A stretch of DNA of 64,000 nucleotides from Romanomermis culicivorax (taxonomy: Eukaryota > Nematoda > Enoplea > Mermithida > Mermithidae): NCBI GenBank assembly GCA_963922205.1, contig CAWUHX010000075.1:372001-436000 (forward strand). The letters run 5' to 3'. Within the stretch, counting starts at the first letter, position 1. Each line of letters opens with the position of its first letter. The translations under genes and the position numbers were made by a program. The notes under the pieces were generated by a model. The model searched no databases. It was given only the letters and a program-made list of their open reading frames with translations, and was not told the origin of the DNA. Positions 13,101 through 25,600 of this stretch are shown here, piece after piece.

Positions 13101-13635
13101 TCATGCAAAGCTGCATAAACGGACATATTTCTTTCTCTACAGTTTATTTTTATAAAGTGCATCAAAAACGACGAAAAGCAGTAATGTCGTGAAAATCGTT
13201 TAGACTTTTACTGTAAAATTTTTTACGCAAAAAATTTCCTTTATTATATGACACATTGTTTATGAGCAAAACCTCTAAGGATGGAGCCACTTTTACAATC
13301 TTGAAGCATTTCAAGAAAAACTGTAATAATTTGGAGAACAAGGAAAAAAGACTTTGGCATAGGAGATAGGTTTATTAACTAATTTGCATTCCGAGGTTCA
13401 TTTAAAAATAAATGGACTATAGTTAAATGAAAATAGATTTTCAGCATCACGATCATCAAACATTCATTGGTGTTTAACTACATTCCTTGAAAAATGTTAT
13501 GCTCATACGATGCATGTATTTAGTATCTCAATAATTGTACATAAAGTCATTCCACTTGACTCCTTTTCGTGATTATTTCTTATAAGTTTTCAGACTAAAA
13601 GATTCAAAAATTCTTGTGAATATTTTTACTAAAAC
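10122..13635. other. Intergenic stretch with one transposase relic
   Basis: Apart from the Tc1/mariner-like fragment at 11656-11930, I see only AT-rich sequence with short open frames that match nothing I know. No tRNA or rRNA gene was recognised. The last part should contain the promoter and 5' leader of the PDI-like gene, but no clear core promoter element stands out. Confidence 0.4.
11656..11930 (+). pseudogene. Tc1/mariner transposase C-terminal relic
   Basis: The frame from 11656 reads VPEPPAIEQLWSILKEFVYA in its middle. This is the typical region around the last catalytic acidic residue of Tc1/mariner transposases, where a proline-rich stretch is followed by an E in an I-E-x-L/F-W-x-I-L-K context. 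About 40 codons later the expected tail (GVVQAM) appears in another frame, so the copy is frameshifted. Nothing of the earlier catalytic D residues or terminal repeats was found. Confidence 0.5.
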
Positions 13636-16600
13636 ATGAAAGTCGTTCAATTGATGATGATTTACCTGCTCACGAGAGCCAGTTCGTGTTACGAAGGCGA
13701 TGACGACGACGACGAGGACTACATCGTTGACATGGACGAAGCTAATTTGGATAAAGCGATCAAAGAAAATCCTTTCATTTTCGTGGAATTCAGTAAGTGA
13801 TATGAAGGGATAGACCAGAGCATGTATAGACGTGCTGCAGAGCTTGGCGACTAGTTCAGACGTCGTAGAAAGTGTTTGATCTCGCTGTGAAAGCTTTTGG
13901 GCCCCGACACCCATACATGAAGATGTTGAGAATTTTCAACACAACGAACTAAATGTTGTGTCTCTATTCATAGTAATGAGGAACCATGTTTATTTGCCCA
14001 AATTCTCTTCCTAATTCAGGGCATACCAGCTGCTCGTTTCAGCCACTAAATCATTTTAGACACCCTTTTTAAACACGGGACATCAACTCAACAAACGTGT
14101 GGTTTCAGCCACGGAATTGACTTAGCATATTTTATATCTATAGTCTATTTTTATGGAAAAGTTTAAATAAATGTCAAGAATGGAAAGCAAGAATTATTTC
14201 ATATTGTTACGATTTCCTACAGAACCATATGTTTCATAGGACTGGAAATTTGTGAGCCTACTCAACTAAACGTTTATAATTTTTGGAGTAAAAAATCCTA
14301 CAAAAAGAGCTTTGTCTAAACAACTTTTAGGGCGGTACTTATTTTTTGGCATTTTTCATTTAACAAGCTTTTTATGAAAAAAAGATTATAACTATACACA
14401 CATTCGAAATGGACATAGGAATTAATTATGAATTAAGCGTATTCAAAAAATAAATGTAAAGCATCGACCATGTTGCCCGTCTCATGAGTCAATGTCTGTG
14501 AGGATCACCGTAGCACCATTATCAAGGGCGATAGCCCAGAAAAAAGTTGCCCTGAATTTTACATATTCGTACAGTTTTTGACGTCGATTATCATGGTAAG
14601 AATCATTTTACAGAAAATTCATTTTTCACAATGCTAAAGGCTTGTAAAGGTGCAAAAATTTGCATAAAAGTGCAAAAATGTTTGACGTTGTTTACAGTTT
14701 TGTTTTGTCAGTTTTTATTATATTTTGTTCGGGCTTTCTTTAAACGATAGTGTAGCTGTTGCGCTTCAGTTACATGCCACATTCAGGACAAAAAATGACT
14801 TTTAACTTTTCTATGAACAAAAGAACGCAGAAATTTAAAGATTTAGCTGTTAAAATTTGCACATTTTAGCCTACAATAATCCAAATATCTTCGGGTCGAA
14901 ATTCAAATTTTGTCAGCTTAAAGAGCAATCATATGACCCTCAATGAGTCAAAAATCAGGAAAATAAACGTAAAGTTTATTGAGCTATAGTGCTTCAGAAT
15001 ACATCGCCTCATTATGCATAACATTGTAATTCTTGTCAAAATGAATATTGGTACAAGCATACATGCAAATAGGAAGGGCTGGACTCCAAGCAGATTTTGA
15101 TTGACCATCAGCAGATTCTTGCTGACTCCCACCAGATTCGACCATTCAGCATTGACAAGGAAGATGATGAAGGAAAATGAGAAAAAATTGAAAGATGTCA
15201 TAAAGATGACAATGATTACGATTTTTCTAAACAAAGCATACTTGATACCAAGCGAATACTTTCACAGATTTTACTGATATAGATGGAAGAATATGATGCT
15301 GGGATGTTACAAGATTCATCTTTTTGTTATCAAGAGAAAAAAATTTGCATTCTATTTCTATCTTGGCTGACCCACAGCAGAATTTCTATGCTGTGCATGT
15401 ATCGACAGTTTACAATTTTTCTACTGTCCAAAACATACCAACAAACTACAAATATGTTAAAGCTCATATTTTCTACATGAGGAATTACTTTTGCCAAATT
15501 AATCAAATTATGCCCTGTGTGTTACAAAAGCAAAATACGCAAAAAACATCTTGAAAAATCTAAGCCCACTGCAACAAGGTTAAGACTGCAAAAAACCGTC
15601 TGTGTTTCCAAGAAAATCATCTGAGACATTGTAATTTAAGAGAATGTCTTTTGGAATTTCTTAATGTATTGAAAGATTTGAAAGAGCACGCTGAGAAACA
15701 TCTAAAAACAAACTTTTGGAAAATACTGTTCGATTTCGACTGAGATCCGAGAACTGTTAAAAAATGTGAGTCTGACCCTCCCACCAAAATTTCTATGCTA
15801 TATATGTACCCCGCTCATTTTGTCAATTTTGAACGGGAATGGAAGCGTAATGAAAGGATTACAGTAACTCGCTTTCTGATCTTTTCCCTAGCATCCCCGT
15901 CCTGCACCTACTGCCAAAGAATTGAACCAGCCTACGAAGATGCGGCGAGGCAATTGGTCAAAGAAGACGCCCGAGCAGCGATCAAATTCGCCCGATTGGA
16001 CGCGACGGTCAGTGACGAGTTGCGCCGAAAATACGGCGTCGCCAGTTACCCGACGTTCAAACTTTTCCGCCACGAAACGCCCGTCCTCTACAGTGGTGAG
16101 CATGGTTTAAAAATGGTGTACCTTCATTTGAGATACAGTTAGTCTGTTTGACCTTCATTGACTTCCCTTGATGCTGATGTACATACGATGGAGAGTCAGC
16201 TTGATTTTTCCACGTGTTTTTAGGGCATCCATTTTTTGTGAAATTTTCTTTAAACTTTCGCTTTCACTTCACAAAATCAAGTCACATCATGTCAAATTGT
16301 GTGTACAATCATGAAGTTCAGAATTTAATCTATAGCTGTAGTTAATTTTTTAAAGTGAGACTTATAACTCGAAACGATGCACAGGTAGAGAAAAATAATC
16401 TTTATTGTCAAATTAGCAGTAGCAGATAAGATAACTACTTGAGAGATTTTTATTTTCAATATGAAACATGGCTTTAAAGTTAAATAATAAATTCGGAAAT
16501 AATATTTGTTAAGAGAATTCGCAGTTAAATTTACAAGATTCGCCTTGTTAGGGCTGTAGTTATGATTGACTTCGAATTTAACTGCAATGGAAAGACAAAA

Positions 16601-19600
16601 CTCGATTTCAGATTACTGTAACGGTTGTATTTTCTTTTTATAATGTGCATACAAATCAAACAAATCATAAAAAGCTTCATTTAAGAATAATAATGCGGGT
16701 CGACTATTCAGATATCCAAATATCCGGACGGAGTTTTGAAAAGCGGATATCCGGATGTGAAAAAATATCCGGATACCCGGATATTTTCACTGTTCAAAAA
16801 AAGAAGTAAAGGTTACTGAGAAATCAGGTGCTACATGATGGGGTATTGTCAATTCTCAATTGAGCGAATCCCATGTGAGCGATTTCCAATTGAGCGAATT
16901 CCCAAATGAGAGAATTCCCAATTGGCCGATTCCAAACGAGTGATCGAGGATTTGATAACACTTTCTTCAAATTTTCGTTCTTTACCTCATATTTTTTGTA
17001 TGTATTTCTTTTTTCTTTGGTTTTCTGTCTCTATTGCTTATGTTTTTGTTTATGTTACAGTTCGGCATGTCTGAGTCTTTCATCGTTGGAAGTGTGAAAA
17101 TCTTCATAAAAAATATAAACAAAAGAATTCTGGAAAAAACAAAACGTCGAGAGGAAGGAAACGTCAACAAAAATGAGGGCATCAATAATAAGTGAAAATA
17201 GGTGGAAAATCATTAGAAAAAGAAAAAAGACTTTGCCCATATTAGCACAATTTTATTAATTTGCATAATTAGAATTCTATACGTCGAAAATGTATCTTGA
17301 TTAGAAGATAAAATAATCGTGGGTGGAATACAAGCATGGGACAGTTTCATCACAGGCAAATGACCTGAGATCACACAATGAAGGAAAAAAGTGTTGTGTT
17401 TTCATGAAAATGCAGCATGAAAATTTTGACAAGAACGTCGTCAACTTGATCACTCGCCACTTGAGCAATTTGGACGACCTCTAATTTTCTACAAAGATGA
17501 CCGCTTAATTCTAGACATTATCAATCCACAAATTTTAATGGTGATTACTGGTCACTCGCATCACTTGGGCAATGATTATCATAAGAAAGCTTCCAGCATC
17601 AATCTTACAATCAGTGCAACCAGAATCACACTTTTCGGAACATAATAAAAATATGGCCGCAAAAGACTTCATGCTCCAGGCCAGATTATCCGAAGCTGCT
17701 TCGGTCTGGAATCCTGATCCGACTATTCCCTCTTTCGGGTTAAACCCATCCTCCAATCCAGTGGATTCCGGATTCCGATTTTCCCATCCGATTCCTATCG
17801 GATCGTTTTTCTCGGTTAGTTCATGGTACAAAGCTTTACAAGCTCGACTTTCCAAAAATTTGAGACTATTTACATATATAACAGTGGTTTCTTTTTGAAG
17901 AAAAATACCAGAAAAATGAATTCGTGAAATGGCTGAAAGAAAGAATGGCGCCGGCTCACAAAACTTTTGATAACGTCGAAGATGCGACCAAGTTTCAAAA
18001 CGAGCATAATATTACGATTTTTGGATTTTTCAAGGTGGGTATTGTGTGCCTTTTTAGCCTAAACAATCCGTGTCCAAACTAGACAAGTATTTTCTCATCG
18101 AGACGTCATCACTTCATTCAATCCTTGTTTCATTATTTTAGGACCAAGATTGCCCGGAAGCTCAATTCGTCAAAAATCTTTCATTCATTTTGGACGTCCT
18201 AGATTTCGGAATGACATCAAAACCTGAAGTTTTCGAACATTACGACATAGCATCTGACGGAATCGTTCTATTTAAAAATGTAAGTTGAAAAGTTCGGGTA
18301 AGTGTCATATAGAAAAAATGTAAAACCATGTACTATAGCATGTTTTTTGTAAAATTCTTGTAATGGCAAAAATTAGTAATGTCATCAAAATCATTTATTC
18401 AAAACTTTTACTGCGCAATTTTTCACTCGAAGTTGAGTAAACTGCACAATTTATGGGAATTTTTTTCCACAGAACTTGTGACAGAGAATCGATTTTCTTT
18501 AAAGCCAGTGCTTGTTTTTCATAAAATGCTTCTAAATTCTAAAATGACATAATCATTCCTGTTGTTAATTTTTTACAGAACGTTTTTATTGTGAACTTTT
18601 TCATTCAAAAAATTGTTGAAGGTTAGTAGAGTAAGTCCACAAATTTTAAGCCCTGTCGGACACTTGGTTTATACGGGAATCGTGAAAACATTGAATAGTA
18701 CTTGCTTATTACATTTATAATTAAGAAGCATTTCAAAATACACAGACCACAGTATAATCATGCCGATGTTAATTTCTGACGTCAAAGAATCGAAATCCAG
18801 ACAGTGCCCACACGGATTTAGATCTTTTTTTAAATTTTTTTGAAGATTTGAAACCACATAATCAACAGTCTTTATGGGAAATGTTTTCACGGAACGTGTG
18901 ACTGAGCATTGAAATACTTTTTGAGCGAGTAACAGTGGTCAGTGCAGAATTTATGTGAGAGGATTTTCACAGAACGTGTGACTTACTTCCAAGCTGTACT
19001 ACATTGATTTTGAAATGATCAATATAGCGATATCATGGAAGTTAGTTTAATACGGAAAAACTAATAAGCTTATTACTGGAATCTGTGGAAAAAAATTTTT
19101 TGTCGATGAGCGGCAAAAAAACAGCTGAAAATTTATTTCAATAACATAGTTAAGTCATCAAGACTTCTCGAGCAGCACTCAATTATCGACGCAGTTCTGT
19201 CCAAATCGATAGTGGATATACGTGATGTTTTTTCAGTGATTTTATTTTCCAATTCTCGTGAAGAATGTATCATTTTCCTACAGTATAAAGTCTTCCACCA
19301 AGTTTAATTTGTGTATCAAATCAAACTTACTTTTTTGGTTTTCGCTGCGTCAATAATTTTAAATTGAGTAAGCTATGGTAACATTCAGTGAGAAGAATGG
19401 AAAAAATCCAGACAGTTGCATGAGAAATTTGCCGTTGAAAATCACCATTATTCTCCTCTTAAGTGAGTAACATAATGCTGATCTTAGTTGCTGACATCAA
19501 GAAGTCGAAATCCGGACAAGGCTGTATGAGAAAAATTTGAAAGCATTGTTTCAAATTTTTCAGGCATTGCTTTGGTCCATTTAATATAAAATGATAGATG

Positions 19601-22600
19601 CAGAAAAAACCAAAAAAATAAGTTCAATTTGATACGCAAATTTCACTACGCTTGATTTCTTAATGAGCATGGGAAAGTCCAAAATTATCGAAAAAACATC
19701 ATGTTCATTTACTGTCGATTTAGACAGAACTGCGTCGATACCTAAGAGTAGCTTGAAAAATTTTGACCACTCAATCAAGTTATTGAACGAAATTTTCGGC
19801 TGTTTTGTTTGCCGCTCACAGGCGAAAAAATTCTGTCGTTGACTACAGTAATAAGCTTACTAGTTTTTCCGTATTAAACTTACTTTCAGGGATCGCTGCA
19901 TCGATAATTTCAAAATGAAAAGATTATAGTATTACTTCACAGTCCGTGTGAAATAATTTTCATAGAACATGTGGCCGTGCATCAATTTCCATTCAAGCGT
20001 AATCCCAGCGTGAGTTGCTGACGTCAAAATTCAGAGTTTAGGCATGCTGCATCGAAAGATTTGAAACTATAGGCGATAAAAAGGACCCTGGTCATAGTTG
20101 TTAAACTCAAAAAATTCGAAATTCAAATGAGGCTGCATGAGAAAATTTTGAAACCCTACAGTTCCTGTGAAATTCTTTTCACAGAAATTGTGACCATGCA
20201 TTCCAGCGAATGACATAGTGGAAACGAGTTGCTGATATCAAATTATCAAAAATCCAGACAGTGCTGAATGAAAAAAAATTTAACCATGTCATCGCTCCAA
20301 GGTTATTTTTCACAGAACATTATGATATTGAGCATTGATTTTCTTTTGAGCATGCGACATAACTGGTAGCAGAATTAAGTTTCTGACGTCAAATAAAATA
20401 TCAAATATTATATTTTTCTAGTTCGACGAAGGAAAAGCTATTTATGAGGGAATCTACGACAAAGAAACCGTGATCAATTGGTTACACGTGAATTCTTTGC
20501 CATTGGTTACAGAACTTAATCAAAATGTAAGTGTTGGTAATTATATGGAAAAAGTTTTGATTATCATTAGCGCATCTTTTGTGAAAAAGTGAAACAAATT
20601 TCAAATTCAAGAATCATTGTATGTTTCGAAAGCTTGAGGAACTTGAGGATTCGGTGAAGCTAAATTTCCGATGTGAAATCACCGACTGTCGCTGATTGTC
20701 AGCGATTGTCGCCGAGCAACAGTTGGCGATATTGAGGAATGAGTCGGCAATCGGCAGAATCGTCGACTGTCTCCGATTCTTAGGATTTAGTCGGCGATAG
20801 TCGCTTATTTATAAAATTTTATTAATCATTCGGGGAATTGAGAATGTTTTTTTTATCCAACATTCGGGAAATCGGGATGTTCGGGTAATAGGAACCAATG
20901 TATTGTTCGGGAAAACGGGAATCTTATTCAATATTCGGGGAATCGGGATAGGGGCTTTCGGAAAAAACGAGACATTCGGGGGAAATGGATGTTAGGTGAA
21001 TAAGGACACAATAAAAAAACACGACAATTTTGGGAAAACGAGTATAGACATTTCCCTCACAGAAAACGAAATAAGGTTGCACCTGAAAATAACCGAACAA
21101 TTTTATTTCCACACACATGTGGATTGTATAAACATGCTCACTGAATTTTTTTAAATTTTAAATTGCTTAGGCAAAGCTTAAAATAATCTTGTGATGCCTC
21201 GAGCAATTTTTTCTTCCTACATTCAGCATGTAAAAAATCGGCAAAAATCCTGAAAAAATAGAACAGTGTTCTATTTCCCGAATTTTATGCGCGATTCCCA
21301 GGATTAAAATCAGCGACAGTCGTCGATTGTCGCCAACTGTCGCTGATTGTCAGCGACAAAAATCATTGGATTTTTTTTACTTCTGAGTTGGTAAAATCCG
21401 GAACATTCGCTGATGAAATTCTTACGAAATCGGCGACAATCGGTGACTGTCGGCAACAAAAATCCTGGGATTTTTTCACTTGTGAATTGGGCTTCATATG
21501 ACAGCATTTCTCGCATTGTCGGTACTCACAGGCTCTTTGGTCTAGCCGTTTTTCAGTCATTATTTTTGACAGATTTAATCAAAACCAACAAGGATAAATA
21601 TAGACTAAGAAGAGTACGTTTCAGGAATGGGAAATGCTCAATTCAAATATATGTTGGAAATTTTAGACAAGTACGACTTTTCCAAGAAACAGTACTTTTG
21701 CTCATGATTACCAAAGCAACCAGTTGGGGCTAAGAACTCAATGTTTAGTCCTTTCAGTTTTCATTGCATGGCAGAGCGATTGCTATAGCAAGTGAAAATT
21801 TAAATCAACAGTAAATGGTTCACTATGAATTTATACGAAAATTTGATGTTAGAAACTTTAAACCAAAAAAAAGCTCAATTGGTACACAATTTTCACTGAG
21901 TGGGACAACTTTATAGTGTATAAAAACGATGAATTTCTTCGAAACAATTAAAAATCCTAAATCATAGAAATACCACGATTCTTGTCTACTATTGATTTGG
22001 ATGTGTTTGACAGCTGAGTGTTACTCGAGAAATTTTGACCCTTAAACGAGGTTATCGGAGGAAATTTCCAGCTGCTCTGTTGGCCGTTTTTGGGCGATAA
22101 ATTTTTTTCATTAATTACAGTAATAAGCTGTGCTAGTTTTTGCGTGTTGAACTTGCAGCAACGATCATTTCAAAATGAACAGAGTATAGAAAAAGGCTCC
22201 GAACATTGTATAGCAGCGACTGAAGTACTACAGTCTACCTGGACATTTTTTGACGACCACATGTCGCCTACTTTTTACTTACTGTATCTTATCCGAAAGC
22301 TTCAAAAGTTCATTTTTTGCTATTTAAGAGATTTTTTTGAAAAATCCATCATTGTTTGTACAATGCTGTCGAATTTTCATCTAATTCTTTTTTAGACGTC
22401 GTATAAAATTTTCGGCGGTAAATTGAAATCGCATTATTTACTCTTTATATCGAAAACGTCGCCAAACTACGAATCAAATTTGGAAATTTTCAAAAACGTA
22501 GCTGCCAAATTCAGGGACGAGTAAGTTTTGCGTGGAGTGTGTTCCAGAAATGATTAATTTTTTTTCATTGGAAAAGCAATTTACTACAGTAAGCTTGCAC

Positions 22601-25600
22601 TCTGGAATTTTTCCTGTTTTAAGATCATCTTTGTCGTAATCGACTTGGACGAGGAAAAAGAAATAGAAGATCTAGTCAAACTTTTCGCTGTTAATAAAGA
22701 CATGGCGCCTGTTTTCAGGTACTGTTGTACAGTCTAATTTTTCAAATGACGAATAATAACACAGAAACAAATAAGAAGCAACCTACGTACACGAAAACTT
22801 TCATCTTTGACTGTTGATAGAGCATATCTTGGCATACGATGCAGGCTTATTATCTGCTCACTGATTTATACGGATTATTTTACATTCCCTGGATCTTTTG
22901 CAAACAGTCGTAAACGCGGACCACAATTTCTTTTGTGATTGTGACTTACAGTACGGATTAAAGTATAGTAGGTACAACATCGAAATTTTGATTTTTTCTA
23001 CTTACTGTAGTTTTCATCAGTGAAAAACGCAATTCATGAAATTTCCAACATGCAGTATTCTATATTTAGAATACTGTTTTTCGAAGAAGATATGATCAAA
23101 TACAAGCCTGAAAATGAAGAAATTACGGAGGAGAATATCGCTATGTTTGCACAAGATTATTTGGAAAAGAAATTGAAAGTATGTTGTGATTTATTAGGAG
23201 TGAAAAGTTGCAGCAGAAGGAGTATTTTCTTAGTCATGAGTTTTTGTACTCGTTGACATGTAAACGATAAGCCGGTACAATATTGTTGCTCCAAGAGTAA
23301 TACTGCAACTTTGACGAGAATCACAAACCGAATTTTCAAGATTTTTTTCTACGGCAAACTAGATTTAAGCGAAATTTCTGCCAAGTGGTTTGATGTGCAT
23401 TTTCTATTCTCTGAAAAGATTGGGTGTCTCATGAGTATATATAAAATTACGGCTCAGTATACATTCTATAGACAAAGCAAAAATGCTGTATACTGTAAAA
23501 TTTTTGTAAAAGTGTCAAATTTTCAGTCTTATACCTTGTTCATCACTTGCGAAATGTTGCATGCTCATCAATGTGATTGGCTTTTCAGGAAAGAGTCAAA
23601 AATTAACCTTTGTACGGTTAATTTTTGACGTTAAGAGACACCATGTACATTTTTTAGCCGTACTATTTATCGCAAGATTTACCAGACGATTGGAATTTCG
23701 GCTCAGTTTGGACTTTGGTGTCTAGCAATTTCGAAGAAGTCACAAAACGTTCGGGCAAAAATGTACTTGTTGTTTTTTGTAAGTTTTTTTCTTCTGGAAA
23801 ATATACAGTCGCAAGGAACGAATATGAAAGTCTATGACTTTGATGTTCAGCAAGAATTCGTATATAAAGATGATATTTTAGACTGTAGCTTGCTGACTTG
23901 ATGAGCGTTTTTTTTGCCCTTGTCAAAAGTCAATAGTTTCCATCGTCATAGTCTGATTACAGTCAATATATCCAAAATCAATGGATCACCAGGGCGGCTT
24001 TCTGCTGTCTTTGAATGAAGCTAACTTGTCAAGGTGGTCCAAAAAAACAACCTGTTTAAACAGATAGTGCACCCCAGCCGGACAAGCTTTATCTATTTTA
24101 TTTTATCGTCGTGAAATTTTCAATTTTTACCTACAGTAGACCATCAATGTAAATCACTGCCACTTCGCATCAATTTTTACTTAATTTTTTAAAAATAAAG
24201 TAATCATCAATATTTAGTCATACTGCTGTGTAAATTTAGTGCAAAAATTCTTTACCACAAATAAGAAAAAAACGATCAATTAAAAATTTGGTATTTCATT
24301 TCTGAGTAAGAAAGGTTTGAAAATCGTGAGCCAAATCTATGGAAGACGAGGAGGGTCACATAAAAGAAATCGTTACCACTTGAAAAAAAATCGTTACTTT
24401 CGAACATGGTGCACAACACTCTTTCAAGATGCATCGCTAATATTTCAGGATGTTTTGCAAAAATTTCAAGATGTTTCGCAAAAAAATCATGGTGTAAGAG
24501 TTTTTCGATTTTCGACTTTCTTTTCAAGTGCATCGCAAATTTTTTAAGTGTATCGCGTTTTTTCAAGATAATCTTCAAAAAAATCAAGATGGTATCTTCA
24601 GAAAAATCAAGATCGCATCTCAAAAAAATCCAGATCCCATCTCGAAAAAATCCAGATCCCATCTTGAAAGAAAAATCAAGATCCCACCATGAAAAAAATC
24701 AAGATGGGCGGTACATCAAAGGCCGAAATTTCTCAAACTAGCCCATCAAAAGCGTTGCTCCGCCTCCTATATTTATAAATACGGAAACCCTTTCAAGTGG
24801 ATTTCTGAGGTCACGGTTTGCTGGCGGAGGGCGCCTTCGGGGCGTGGCTGAGCGAATACTTATTTTGCGCGGCGAATCCGACGGACATATCGGTTTTTCA
24901 TATCAAAAATCTTATTTTTCGAGATTTTCCAGAAAAACATCAAAAATGCTTGTTTTTCACCCAAAATGCACTAATTTCGGGTAAGAATCTTTCTTTGTCG
25001 TGTTCCCGAGCAGATAGGAATGGTCTAAAAACAGCCGACAAGGTCCAAAATTTTGATCATTTTTTAGAATTACTGCATTTTGGGTGGAAAACGGGCATTT
25101 TAAACCAATATGTCCATCGAATTCCCCGTGCAAAAAACGTCTCTCCTCCCCCCCCTGTAAAAACCAAGGGACGAGGCGGTGCAATGCTTTTGATTGGCTA
25201 GTTTCAGGGATTTTCATCCTTTGATGTGCCACCCATTTTTATTTTTTTCAACATTGTCTTGAAAAAACGCGATGCACTTGAACAAATTGCGATGCACTAG
25301 AAAAGAAAGTCGTACATCGAAAAACTGTTACACCTTGATTTTTTTGCGATACATCTTGAAATTTTTGAGAAGCATCTTGAAAGTTTTGCAAAGCATCCTG
25401 AAATATTAGCGATGCATCTTGAAAGAATCTTGTACATCATGTTCGAAGGTAACGATTTTATTCAAGTGGTAACATATTTTTTCAAGTGGCCCTTATCGTA
25501 TTCCGTAAAAAACATTTTCCACGGAATTTGCATCATGTCTCATTGAAAAATACAGAATGATCCGGAATAGTGAGCAATATCATTTGTAATGATCTAACTG

